From NCBI RefSeq assembly GCF_026342835.1, contig NZ_JAPEMI010000004.1, forward strand, positions 92,471 to 156,470: a stretch of 64,000 bases of DNA. Reading direction: 5' to 3'. The position numbers were made by a program, and so were the translations under genes. The notes beneath the pieces are model-generated. The model was not told where the DNA came from. It worked only from the letters and a program-made list of their open reading frames with translations, and ran no database searches. Origin of the DNA: Streptomyces sp. NBC_00154. Lineage in GTDB: Bacteria; Actinomycetota; Actinomycetes; Streptomycetales; Streptomycetaceae. Below are positions 7,991 to 16,553 of the stretch, piece after piece (position 1 is the stretch's first letter; every line of letters begins with the position of its first letter).

Positions 7991-8995
7991 TCAGTGGCGT
8001 TCGGGCTTCGACGACCGCGACATCAGCTCCTCCACGGCCACCTGTGGAGACTTTCCGCCGTGAACGATGTCGACCACTGTCTCGGTGATCGGCATATCGA
8101 CGCCGTGACGTCGGCCGAGATCCAGCACCGACTTGCAGGACGTGACGCCCTCTGCCGTCTGCCTTGTGGCAGCGACGGTCTCTTGCAGCGTCATCCCGCG
8201 CCCCAGATGGGTGCCGAAGGTGTTGTTGCGGGACAGTGGCGAGGCACACGTGGCAACCAGGTCGCCCATGCCGGCCATACCCGCGAAAGTGTGCGGGTCG
8301 GCGCCCATCGCCTGGCCGAGGCGCGTGGTCTCGGCCAGGCCGCGGGTGATCAGCGATGCCTTCGTGTTGTCTCCCATGCCCATACCGCCCGCGATGCCGA
8401 CGGCCAGGCCGATGACGTTCTTCGCCGCGCCACCGATCTCGCAGCCCACCACGTCCGCATTCGTATAGGGACGGTAGTAGCCGGTGTGGCAGACCGCCTG
8501 GAGCCGCTGCGCAACGTCCTTGCTCTTGCAGGCCACGACGCCTGCGGCTGGCTGGCGGTGGACGATCTCGCCAGCCAAGTTGGGGCCGGACACGACAGCT
8601 ATCCGCTCCGGGCCCGCGCCCGTGACTTCTGCGATGACCTCACTCATCAGCTTGGCCGTGCCGAGTTCAACGCCTTTCATCAGGCTGACCAGTACCGTAT
8701 CCACGTCGATCACTGATGCCCAGGCAGCAAGGTTGGCGCGCAGCGTCTGCGAGGGCACGGCGAGTAGTGCGAACTCGGCGTCGGATGCGGCCTTCGCCGG
8801 GTCGGTCGTGGCCGTGATCCCAGGGGGCAGGTCGAGGTCGGGAAAGTACTCGGGGTTCCGGCCGGTGGTGTTGATGGTGTCAACCAGCTCCGGGCGTCGC
8901 GCCCATAGGGAGACCTCGCACCCCGCGTCAGCCAGGATCATGGCGAACACGGTCCCCCAGGACCCGGCCCCGAATACAGCGATGCGGGTCGTCAC
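7991..8995 (-). CDS. gpsA: Glycerol-3-phosphate dehydrogenase [NAD(P)+]
   Basis: The enzyme interconverts dihydroxyacetone phosphate and sn-glycerol 3-phosphate with NAD(P)H, the cytosolic entry to phospholipid synthesis. The 334-residue protein has the N-terminal Rossmann motif IAVFGAGSWGT, the conserved SGPNLAGEI, the catalytic-domain Lys in EIGGAAKNVIGLAVG and the substrate loop MGDNTKASLITRGL, all expected of GpsA. GTG at 8993-8995 is chosen because GGGGAGGGAGG lies 7 bases upstream. The gene stands alone here, between IS debris and a long intergenic region, and in Streptomyces would probably be an accessory second copy. It looks intact. Confidence 0.93.
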   Translation of the reverse strand: MTTRIAVFGAGSWGTVFAMILADAGCEVSLWARRPELVDTINTTGRNPEYFPDLDLPPGITATTDPAKAASDAEFALLAVPSQTLRANLAAWASVIDVDTVLVSLMKGVELGTAKLMSEVIAEVTGAGPERIAVVSGPNLAGEIVHRQPAAGVVACKSKDVAQRLQAVCHTGYYRPYTNADVVGCEIGGAAKNVIGLAVGIAGGMGMGDNTKASLITRGLAETTRLGQAMGADPHTFAGMAGMGDLVATCASPLSRNNTFGTHLGRGMTLQETVAATRQTAEGVTSCKSVLDLGRRHGVDMPITETVVDIVHGGKSPQVAVEELMSRSSKPERH

Positions 8996-9373
8996 CGACC
9001 GGCCTCCCTCCCCTTGCGCCGCCCGAGCGGCGGCGCGCTTCGGGACGAAGCATACGAGGCGCCTTGCGGCGCAAAGTTCCGCCAGTGGCGCTGGTCGTTC
9101 TGTCAACGCTCCTTCGGTTGGCCCACAGCAGTGGTGTCGATTTCTCGGTTCGCACAGATTTTGGGGAGTGGCTTCGTTCACTTCAACCGACAGCGTTTGT
9201 TCGTGGGTTCCGGCGGCGTTCAGTGATGATCGGCACTCTGGATGTTCACGAGAAATAGCAGCAGCGGCAGCGTCGTGGGCGTCCCGCTCGTAGACCTGCT
9301 TCGCAGATCGTCGTGATCGTTCCGCGGAAAAGGAGCCGTGCTGTCTGCGGCAGAGGTGACACCATGCGGTGTC
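8996..9373. other. Intergenic region between gpsA and the 2H phosphoesterase
   Basis: The two genes diverge, so this region must hold both promoters. A G/C-rich stem-loop (GCGCCGCC with GGCGGCGC) lies at about 9016-9036. Near 9145 the string GCACAGATTTTGGGGAG resembles the ISL3-type end at 7671, possibly an old element end. No gene is supportable here. Confidence 0.4.
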
Positions 9374-9913
9374 ATGGCAGATGACAGCACCAGTGCGTTT
9401 CAGGCGGGCCAGACGGGGCTCATCGTCCGGATCCCGGAGGCGGAGCCGGCCGTCCGCGGGTGGCGTGAACGGCTCGACCCCTCAGCCCAGGCCGGGGTTC
9501 CAGCCCATGTCACCGTGCTTTTCCCGTTCCTCGACGAGAGCCGAATAGATGCGCTCGTCTACTCCGCTCTCGCGGGCGTGCTGGGAAGCCACCAGACTTT
9601 TGACCTGCGGTTCGAGAGATGTGGACGACTCCCGGGAGTGCTGTATCTCGTCCCTGAGCCTGACACGCAGTTGCGGCAGCTCACGGAGGCGATCGCTGAT
9701 CGTTGGCCTGAGGCTCCGCCGTATGGCGGCCGGTTCGCCGAGATCGTGCCGCACCTGACCATCGCTCAAGGTCAGGAAGACGCCGTCCTGGAGGAGATCG
9801 AGGCTGACCTCGCCAGCAGGCTCCCGTTCACGTCTCGCGTCTCGTCGGTTGAACTCATCGTGCACGACGGCACGAAGTGGCAAGAACGGGCGTCGTTCGC
9901 ACTCGGAGAATGA
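9374..9913 (+). CDS. 2'-5' RNA ligase/2H phosphoesterase family protein
   Basis: The ~179-residue protein has two H-x-T motifs in the order and spacing of the 2H phosphoesterase superfamily: AHVTVLF near residue 48 and PHLTIAQ near residue 134. These enzymes act on 2',3'-cyclic or 2'-5' phosphodiester bonds of RNA or nucleotides; the substrate here is unknown. ATG at 9374 is chosen because homologues start close to the first strand; GTG at 9338 has AGGAG just upstream but with too little spacing. A strong hairpin follows the stop. Confidence 0.8.
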   Translation: MADDSTSAFQAGQTGLIVRIPEAEPAVRGWRERLDPSAQAGVPAHVTVLFPFLDESRIDALVYSALAGVLGSHQTFDLRFERCGRLPGVLYLVPEPDTQLRQLTEAIADRWPEAPPYGGRFAEIVPHLTIAQGQEDAVLEEIEADLASRLPFTSRVSSVELIVHDGTKWQERASFALGE

Positions 9914-9919
9914 AGCAGG

Positions 9920-10318
9920 TCATGAGGCTTGGCTGGTCCGCTGCCCCTTGGGGCAGCGGACCAGCAGAGGACTCCCGTCAGTCGGCTTCAGCGTGCTCGG
10001 CACGAGAGCGTCGGCGGCCGCGTGCAGCCGGTCGGCGGCGAGGTCGGCCAGGCGCGGGTTGTTGTGGACGCGGTGGGCGATGTGGTGCAGGGTCCTGCGG
10101 GCCGTCACCTGCGGGTTGGGCAGTTCGGCCAGCTCGGGAAGGCACAGTGCCGGAAGGCAGGCGCGCAGCAGGTCTTCGCTGAGGGCTGGGGCCAGCTCTT
10201 TGGCGGGGAGTTCTTCGCCGTCCGGGTCGGCGCCGGCGGCGTGGACGCGGGCGTCTTGAGCACGAGTCTCGGCCTGGTCCAGTTGGGCGTCGGCCGCCGC
10301 CAGCAGCAGGGTCTTCAT
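9920..10318 (-). CDS. Hypothetical protein, doubtful
   Basis: An open frame of about 132 codons from ATG at 10318. The Ala/Leu/Asp-rich content (HIAHRVHNNPRLADLAADRL and similar) could be a helical protein, and the codon pattern is plausible for GC-rich DNA. I recognise no family. Its 3' end runs through the hairpin at 9933-9964, which argues against it being an intact native gene. The opposite strand between 10311 and 10450 may be the 3' remnant of another gene (KGEKARLTAEAERADHV and following), so both readings remain open. Confidence 0.3.
   Translation of the reverse strand: MKTLLLAAADAQLDQAETRAQDARVHAAGADPDGEELPAKELAPALSEDLLRACLPALCLPELAELPNPQVTARRTLHHIAHRVHNNPRLADLAADRLHAAADALVPSTLKPTDGSPLLVRCPKGQRTSQAS
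9933..9964. terminator. Bidirectional-type hairpin terminator
   Basis: A perfect 15-bp stem (CTGGTCCGCTGCCCC at 9933-9947 and its complement at 9950-9964) with a 2-base loop follows the 2H phosphoesterase stop by 19 bases. There is no T run, as often in actinomycetes. Confidence 0.7.
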
Positions 10319-10437
10319 CGGCAAGATCGGCCGGTCCCAGAAGGGCGAGAAGGCGCGACTCACCGCCGAGGCCGAGCGGGCTGACCACGTCGTCGCCGCC
10401 ATCGACGCGGCCCTGGCCACAGCTACCGGAGGAGTGC

Positions 10438-10944
10438 ATGGGCAGGATCAGTGACACCGACCGGAGCCGGAACGAGGAAGCGATCCGCGCCGCCATGGAC
10501 CGGCTCCTTCGCGGCGAACTCCCGCCCGGCGGCCGATGCGACCTCAAGACCCTCGCGGCCGATGCGGGAGTGACCCGCACCGGTTTCTACCCGAAGAGGG
10601 ACCGGGACGGCAGCGTCCGGGAAGGGCCTTACCAGCACCTTGGTGACGAGTTCGTACGCCGTCTGGCGGCCCATCGGGAAGCCGGGGAGGCGCCAGACCC
10701 CAGAGACGCCCAGATCGAGCGCCTGAAGGCCCAGAACGCCGAACTGAAGGACCGCGTCACCGAGCGGGACGCGACCATCGAGGAGCTGACCGAGTTCAAG
10801 AAACTCGCACTGTCCCGGCTCGCCGCCCAGCACGACGAGATCACGCACCTACGCAGCCCGCAGCCGTCCCCCGAGCCGCTACCGCCCGCCAAACTGGCCA
10901 CCGTCCCCCGCACCAGGACCACCGCCATCGGCACCTGCAGCTGA
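10438..10944 (+). CDS. HTH and coiled-coil protein, recombinase-associated type
   Basis: A 168-residue protein. The N-terminal half is a helix-turn-helix-like segment (DLKTLAADAGVTRTGFYPKR); residues ~95-140 form a coiled coil with heptad-like Leu/Ala (RDAQIERLKAQNAEL, then RDATIEELTEF). This arrangement is familiar from small proteins encoded next to tyrosine-recombinase operons in actinomycetes, comparable to TnpC/DUF6262-type partners; the role is thought to be DNA binding, not proven. GGAGGAG lies 3 bases before ATG 10438. No recombinase gene is adjacent now, and the preceding DNA may hold only the 3' scrap of one. The last ~25 residues look degenerate. Confidence 0.6.
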   Translation: MGRISDTDRSRNEEAIRAAMDRLLRGELPPGGRCDLKTLAADAGVTRTGFYPKRDRDGSVREGPYQHLGDEFVRRLAAHREAGEAPDPRDAQIERLKAQNAELKDRVTERDATIEELTEFKKLALSRLAAQHDEITHLRSPQPSPEPLPPAKLATVPRTRTTAIGTCS

Positions 10945-11000
10945 CGGCCCTTCCATGAGCCAGAGCACCTGAGCGTGACCAACATGTCCAGGAGCGCTTT

Positions 11001-11023
11001 CGACCTGGGGCGATAGGGCATTC
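11001..11023 (+). repeat. Direct repeat copy A flanking the acetyltransferase
   Basis: CGACCTGGGGCGATAG here recurs as TGACCTGGGGCGATAG at about 11760-11775, in the same orientation on the other side of the GNAT gene. The neighbouring bases are also similar (GCGCTTT/GCGTT before, GGC/CGC after). They may be ends of a lost insertion sequence or a recombination scar. Confidence 0.5.
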
Positions 11024-11229
11024 CGGGGTTCTGATGGTCAGTAAGAGGACTTCACTCCTGAGGTGAAGACAAGTAGCGGGTGATCGTCGGCTGGACGTCA
11101 GCCCGGAGATTCCCGGTAACCCTCCGGGGGGCCGCCCGGTGGGGCAGGCGTCCCGCGACGAATCTCCTTGCCGATCTGTAGATGGCGACCTATCGTCGGC
11201 CCGCACCGCTCCCGACCCGAAGGCCGTTG

Positions 11230-11745
11230 ATGTCTGTCCGCCCTGCCATCGCCCGCGACGCCGACTTCCTCTGGCGCATCCTGCTCGAGGCATACAACTG
11301 GAGCGGCGAGCAGCGGTTCACTGCCGAGCAGCTCGCCGCTGAGCCGCACGCCGCGCGCTACCTCGTCGGTTGGCCCCGCAGGGACGACTTCGGGGTCATC
11401 GCAGAGACCGACGGTGGCGAACCGATGGGCGCGGTCTGGGCGCGGCGCCTCCCCGAGAGTGAGCCCGGATACGGCTTCGTTGCGCCGGACGTCCCTGAGC
11501 TGACCCTCGGCCTGTTGCCCGAACACCGCGGCCGCGGGCACGGTCGGGCCCTGATGGAGGCGCTAATCCAGGCCGCCGCAGGGGGACTGGCCCCGGTCGC
11601 TCGGCTCAGCCTCAGCGTCGAGGACGGCAATCCCGCTATGCATCTCTACACTGCCCTCGGCTTCACCCGGGTCGGGCGCAACGGCAACTCGGACACAATG
11701 GTTCTGAACGTCCGGCCCTGCCCCATAACACTGAGCATTTCTTGA
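11230..11745 (+). CDS. GNAT-family N-acetyltransferase
   Basis: About 171 residues with the GNAT fold order. The N-terminal strand-helix is VRPAIARDADFLWRILLEA; the acetyl-CoA pyrophosphate-binding motif A is LGLLPEHRGRGHGRALM (R/Q-x-x-G-x-G/A); motif B is MHLYTALGFTRVG. It should transfer an acetyl group from acetyl-CoA to an amine of unknown identity. ATG at 11230 is chosen because the family domain starts there; an in-frame ATG at 11182 would add 16 residues. The last dozen residues (VRPCPITLSIS) are atypical and run into the direct repeat at 11756, so the C-terminus may have been replaced. Confidence 0.8.
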   Translation: MSVRPAIARDADFLWRILLEAYNWSGEQRFTAEQLAAEPHAARYLVGWPRRDDFGVIAETDGGEPMGAVWARRLPESEPGYGFVAPDVPELTLGLLPEHRGRGHGRALMEALIQAAAGGLAPVARLSLSVEDGNPAMHLYTALGFTRVGRNGNSDTMVLNVRPCPITLSIS

Positions 11746-12110
11746 CAGGAGAGTGCGTTTGACCTGGGGCGATAGCGCTTGTCTAGGGTCGAGTTGTCCA
11801 GGGAAAGAGGCGCTTTCCAGGTGAAGCAGCGTAGTGGGGTGGATCCGCGCGTCCGTATCCGGGGCGATGGTAGTGGTGCTGTCTCGCAAGCCGGTGGGGT
11901 GCTGCTGGTGGAGACTATCCGCCGGACCGGCCGGGAAGTTCGGAGTCGCTGAGCAGAGGTGGCCGGCCCATCCATGAGTTCCCCTGATCTCGTCGTCGAT
12001 CTTCACGTAAAGTCCGGTGAGAAGGGTGTCCAGGTCGTTCGTCACACAATGACCTTGGGCACCTTCTGTGTTGGGGTGATCGGTTTTGCGAGAACGAGAA
12101 GGTTCACGGT
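11746..12110. other. Non-coding stretch with direct repeat copy B
   Basis: It holds the second copy of the repeat at about 11756-11777 and otherwise no supportable gene. The 12,090s contain a GAGAAGG ribosome site for the following P-loop gene. Confidence 0.45.
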
Positions 12111-12656
12111 ATGACGTCGGAGTCGGAGCGGTTCATCGTCCTAACCGGGGGTCCCGGGTCCGGGAAGAGCACCTTGATCGACCACCTGGAGGGGATGGGC
12201 TACGCGCGGTCCCACGAGGCAGGGCGCGGCATCATCCAGGACCAGGTCGCAGTCGCCGGACGGGCGCTGCCCTGGGCAGACCCAGCTTTGTTCGCCGAAC
12301 TGATGCTCTGCTGGGAACTGCGTTCTTACCGCATCGCCGCAGCACAGACGGCGCCAGTCCTTTTCGACCGAGGAGTCCCTGACATCGTGGGCTACCTGAA
12401 GCTGGAAGGGCTGCCCGTACCGGAGCACGTTCACACTGCCGCGCAGAGGTTTCGGTACCACCGCCGCGTGTTCATCGCACCCCCCTGGCCCGAGATCTAC
12501 GAACAGGACAGCGAGCGCAAGCAGTCCTACAAGGAGGCCGAGCGCACCTACGAGTCAATGGTCATGACGTACACCGCCTACGGCTACGAGCTGGTACACC
12601 TTCCCCTCGCATCCGTCGCGAAGCGGGCACGATTCGTCACCGACGCTCTTCGCTGA
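12111..12656 (+). CDS. P-loop NTPase (AAA_28-like kinase/ATPase)
   Basis: A 181-residue protein with Walker A LTGGPGSGKST at residues ~11-21, an aspartate-containing strand VLFDRGVPDIVGYL in the Walker B position, and an Arg-rich C-terminal lid (RFRYHRRVFIAPPW, then EIYEQDSERK). This is the pattern of small AAA_28-type ATPases and nucleotide/polynucleotide kinase-like proteins; the substrate is unknown. GAGAAGG precedes ATG 12111 by about 8 bases. It is intact and apparently monocistronic. Confidence 0.75.
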   Translation: MTSESERFIVLTGGPGSGKSTLIDHLEGMGYARSHEAGRGIIQDQVAVAGRALPWADPALFAELMLCWELRSYRIAAAQTAPVLFDRGVPDIVGYLKLEGLPVPEHVHTAAQRFRYHRRVFIAPPWPEIYEQDSERKQSYKEAERTYESMVMTYTAYGYELVHLPLASVAKRARFVTDALR

Positions 12657-12904
12657 CCGCTTCGGATCAACTCGTCTAGGCCCTAACAAGATGCTCGCGA
12701 CGCTGAGACACAGAGCAGTTCCGATAGCTCATCGGCGCCCCTAGCTGACAGGCCGAGGGCTGCAAAGGGACACGTCTTTCGGAACCTGCGCGAGTTCCTA
12801 CTGCCCCAGAGCGACACGGGCCACTGCTTCGCTGGGACACAGCTTGCGGCATGGGCTCGTCAAAATGAGACACGACCAGCGCGGGACACAGCGAGTGCGG
12901 AAAC

Positions 12905-13430
12905 AAGCTGGGCCACATGCCCGGGTCGTGCTCCAGTAGGCCGGCGTAGAGGGCGGCAGGGTGATGGGCCTTGAGCCAGGCCGATTGGAGGGCGGGGACG
13001 GCAAAGGCGACGGCGTGGGCGCGGCAGAACCCGTACGCGCCGAACGAGGCGACGATCTCCCAGACCTCGTCCAGGACCTTCGTGCTGTAGCCGCGGGCGC
13101 CGGCCTTCTCCCGGAACCATGCTTCGAGATTGGGGAGGCGCTGCTCGTCGGCGAGGGCGCGTCGAGCGACCTCGGCCAGGGCGCGGTCGCAGCCGGTCAT
13201 CACGGCCAGGATGTCGATGATCTGCTCGTGCCAGATCGTCACCCCGTACGTATCGCGCAGTACGGGTTCGAGATCGGGGTGCGGGTAGACGGGGGCGGCG
13301 CCGTGCCGGGCGGCGATGTAAAGCGCGGGCATCCCACCCTGCACCGGGCCCGGCCGGAACAGGGAGATGTCGGCGATGACGTCCTGCGGGTCGCGGGGCT
13401 GGAGCCGGCCGACCAGGTCCTGCTGACCGG
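12905..13430 (-). pseudogene. DnaE-type DNA polymerase III alpha, internal fragment
   Basis: Reading leftward from about 13430, the protein matches a central block of bacterial DnaE/DnaE2 polymerases: ISLFRPGPVQGGM, VTIWHEQIIDILAVMTG, REKAGARGYS and ASFGAYGFCRAHAVAFA, then ALYAGLLEHDPGMWP. The typical context continues on both sides in real polymerases but is missing here; after about 12911 and before about 13430 the sequence is unrelated. It is a ~170-residue relic with no start of its own, cut on its upstream side by the integrase-MFS region. Confidence 0.8.
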
Positions 13431-13556
13431 GTGACTCGAGCTTCTGTGTACGGTCCCCGTGTTGCAGCAGGTCGTGTTGCGCACGGGAGGAACCGAGTTG
13501 TGGGTGAGTGGCGGCTGTTTTGGGTGGGTGGTGGCGGCGTTCCAGATGGGGCCGGA

Positions 13557-15980
13557 GTGGTCGTTTTGGATGACTGGCGGGACCTCGCGGATCGTGAGCG
13601 AGCCCTGAAGATCCGGACCGGCCAGCCGATTCTGATTGACCCAACGGGGCGTTGCGACCCGCGGTTGAGTGAGATCTTTCGGCACCGCGAGTTCGCGCGG
13701 AAGGCGGACGGGACCAAGGAGACGTACGCGCCCGACTACCGGCTGTTCTTCACCTTCTTGTGGCAACGCGGGGTGGGTTGGGACCAGGCCACGGGCGACG
13801 ATCTCGACGACTGGGAAGACTGGCGCCGACGTGCAGAGGAGAACCCCAGGCGAATCGGCGGGGCGAAGTGGGCACGGGAACTGGCTGCTCTCAGCCTGCT
13901 CTACAAGATCGCCGGGCAGTTGGGGTTCGTGGATTCCTCGCCGGTGCTGACGCATACGATGCACACGCCCGGTGGCGGCACGGTCGAGGTGGCGGACCTG
14001 GCGCCCACGGACCTGCGCAGCTCGAACGTGAAGTGGCTCTCTCCGCGCGGATACCGGCTGTGGCGGGACGTGGGCCTGGGTGGGATGCTCCCGAGCGGAC
14101 TGGAGAACCCGAGCTGGCCGGGGCGCAATGACGGCCGCGACGTGGCATTCGCCGACTACACCTACTCAAGTGGCCTTCGCAGACGAGAGGTTGGCACGCT
14201 CCTGACCTGGGAGCTGCCGCCCCTGGGCGATCTCGTCGCCCGGCGCTACCACTCCGGGTGGGTGGGCAAGGCGGTGGCCAAGCGGGCCGGGCGCTTCTAC
14301 TACGTCAGCGAAGCAGGCCTGCGCCAGACCGACCTGTATCGGATGGGTACCCGCGACGCGGTGGTCCGCCGGGCACAGCACCGCGGCTTCTATGACCAGA
14401 TGGAGGGTCGGCTGCTGTTGCGGGAGATCTCAGAGGACCGCCGGGTTCTTCGGTGGAGCGATGAGTCGGGTCGTACGGTCGAGGCGCACGTGGACGAGGT
14501 AACCGTCGGGCAGCGCATGCGGATGTTCGTGGAAGCCACCGACGGTCTGGAGCCCGCGATGCTGTGGCTGACGGAGACCGGCATGCCGATGCAGCACAAG
14601 AGCTGGACGAAGGTCTTCAAGCGGGCCAGCCTCCGGTGCAAGACCCTGGGACTGAAGGTCTACGCCACGCCGAAGATGCTGCGCCACTCCATGGCACCGC
14701 GCGTACTCGTCCACCTGCATCACGCACTGGACCGGCGACTTGGGCTGACAGCTGCGCAGCGCAAGGTCTACGAGGACGCGTACGGCAGCGTGTGGACAAT
14801 GGTGAAAGATCTGCTGGGCCATCAGTCCGAGCTCACGACGCGGGAAATCTATCTCGAGGGCGCACACAGCATCGCAGCCAACCTCGGCGCCCTCTCCGAC
14901 GACGCGGTGACCTCCCTCCTGGTGCTCGGCGGGCTGCTCGCCCTGTATGACGGGGCAGAGGTACTCCTCAAACCCCTCTTCGGGACCCTCGCCGACCGCA
15001 TCGGAGCCCGCCCCGTCCTCCTCGGCGGGCTGATCGCCTTTGCTGCGGCCTCCGCTGTGTATGCGGTGGCGGACAGCCCCGGCTGGTTGTGGGCGGCCCG
15101 ACTGGGCCAGGGAGCCGCAGCCTCCGCCTTCTCCCCAGCGGCCTCCGCGCTGGTCGCCCGGCTCAATCCGGCCGCCAAGCACGGCCGCGCGTTCGGCAGT
15201 TACGGCTTCTACAAGTCCATCGGCTACACCCTGGGCCCGCTCCTCGGCGGCGTACTGGTCTGGGCCGGCGGTCTGCGCCTGCTGTTCACCGTCCTCGCCC
15301 TGCTCGCCGCAGCCGTGGCGGCGTGGGCCCTCCTCCTCGTCCCGCGCGTACCGCCACTGCCGCGGACGAGGCAAACGGTCGCGGACCTGGCCAGGCGCCT
15401 AGCAGACCCCGTCTTCCTGCGGCCGACCGCTGCCCTCGCGGGCGCCACCGCCGCGCTCTCCCTCGGCGTCGGCTTCCTGCCCGTCTCCGGCGCGGCAGCA
15501 GGACTGGGCACCGTGGCCACCGGCGCGGCCGTCTCGGTCCTCGCCGCGTGCGCCGCAATCGTCCAACCCAAGGCCGGACAAGCCCTGGACACCGGCCGCT
15601 TCACCGCACGCACCGGTATCGGAATCGGCCTGCTGACCACGGCAGCCGGCCTGGCCTGCGCCATGCTGCCGGGACTGACCGGGGTACTGCTCGCCGCGGC
15701 ACTCATCGGCACCGGCACCGGCCTGATCACCCCACTCGGCTTCGCCACCCTGGCCACCTCCACACCCCCCGAACGCCTCGGCCAGACCATGGGAAGCGCC
15801 GAACTCGGACGCGAACTCGGCGACGCCGGCGGCCCCCTGCTAGCCGCCTCAATCGCCACCCTGGCCACCCTCACCTACGGCTACGCCGCACTCGCCCTCC
15901 TCCTGGCAGCCGGCCCGATGACCCTCGTGGCCAACCGCCGCCGCACGCCACCCGCACCGATGGGCAAGCCCCACACGTAA
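13557..15980 (+). CDS. Tyrosine recombinase fused to truncated MFS transporter
   Basis: One frame of about 807 codons joins two unrelated proteins. The first ~450 residues are a tyrosine recombinase: a SAM-like N-domain (TKETYAPDYRLFFTFLWQRG), Arg in SSGLRRREVGTLL, the His-x-x-Arg region in MLRHSMAPR, His in KDLLGHQSE and the nucleophile Tyr in TREIYLEGAH. From SDDAVTSLL onward the frame is a major-facilitator transporter that lacks its first helix but keeps motif A (GTLADRIGARPVLL) and about ten further hydrophobic helices. The join occurs just after the recombinase Tyr, so the first half could be active. A deletion between two neighbouring genes is the simplest origin. GTG 13557 is chosen; the frame is open from 13431. 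Confidence 0.75.
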   Translation: MVVLDDWRDLADRERALKIRTGQPILIDPTGRCDPRLSEIFRHREFARKADGTKETYAPDYRLFFTFLWQRGVGWDQATGDDLDDWEDWRRRAEENPRRIGGAKWARELAALSLLYKIAGQLGFVDSSPVLTHTMHTPGGGTVEVADLAPTDLRSSNVKWLSPRGYRLWRDVGLGGMLPSGLENPSWPGRNDGRDVAFADYTYSSGLRRREVGTLLTWELPPLGDLVARRYHSGWVGKAVAKRAGRFYYVSEAGLRQTDLYRMGTRDAVVRRAQHRGFYDQMEGRLLLREISEDRRVLRWSDESGRTVEAHVDEVTVGQRMRMFVEATDGLEPAMLWLTETGMPMQHKSWTKVFKRASLRCKTLGLKVYATPKMLRHSMAPRVLVHLHHALDRRLGLTAAQRKVYEDAYGSVWTMVKDLLGHQSELTTREIYLEGAHSIAANLGALSDDAVTSLLVLGGLLALYDGAEVLLKPLFGTLADRIGARPVLLGGLIAFAAASAVYAVADSPGWLWAARLGQGAAASAFSPAASALVARLNPAAKHGRAFGSYGFYKSIGYTLGPLLGGVLVWAGGLRLLFTVLALLAAAVAAWALLLVPRVPPLPRTRQTVADLARRLADPVFLRPTAALAGATAALSLGVGFLPVSGAAAGLGTVATGAAVSVLAACAAIVQPKAGQALDTGRFTARTGIGIGLLTTAAGLACAMLPGLTGVLLAAALIGTGTGLITPLGFATLATSTPPERLGQTMGSAELGRELGDAGGPLLAASIATLATLTYGYAALALLLAAGPMTLVANRRRTPPAPMGKPHT

Positions 15981-16490
15981 CCATGGGAGACGGGCGCCGC
16001 AGCTCCTAGCGCGTTCGCAGCGCGGGACGACGCGCACGCCTTTAGCTGTGACTCGAACCGGTCCGGCCCAAAACTCGCCAACTATTGAGCAACGGGTCCG
16101 CCACCTATAATCAACCACTCTTCTGACCAGCGGCACTGCTCGCACGGCTCGCCACCTGCGGCTCAAAGTCACACCTCGCGTGGCGCGTTCCCGGCCGTAC
16201 CAAACGAGGGACCCCCGCGAGGCCGATGGCGGCTCGGCTGAGACCCGCATCTCCGCCCCGCAGCGCTGGAAGTCGGGCGGCGCTGACGCAGCCACGCGGC
16301 GGTAGACGTGAAGGCCACTCGGTCCCGGAATCCGCGACGCAAATCTCTGACCTGTGCACGTCATCTTCGACGAAGCGAACTGACTGGTCATCAGCCTTTG
16401 CTGAGACTCCTCAGCCATCAGTGCGACGGATACCACTCAAGGCATTCGCATGACATGCCACTATCCCCATGATTGCACTTCGTATGCTAT
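15981..16490. other. Non-coding region upstream of tap1
   Basis: About 500 bases without a supportable gene on either strand. The right edge grades into the tap1 promoter region with its CGTACGG boxes. Confidence 0.5.
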
Positions 16491-16520
16491 TCGTACGGCA
16501 GACGTACGCGTATCGTACGG
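16491..16520 (+). promoter_or_regulatory. Paired TCGTACGG operator-like boxes before tap1
   Basis: TCGTACGG occurs at 16491-16498 and 16513-16520, exactly 22 bp apart (two helical turns), with a related GACGTACGCG between. The same 22-bp spacing of CCGTACGG is found before tap2. Tap has an N-terminal XRE-type helix-turn-helix, so autoregulation is an attractive inference. Confidence 0.6.
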
Positions 16521-16553
16521 TTCATTGGTAGAGTGTCGATCAGGAGGTGCTCC

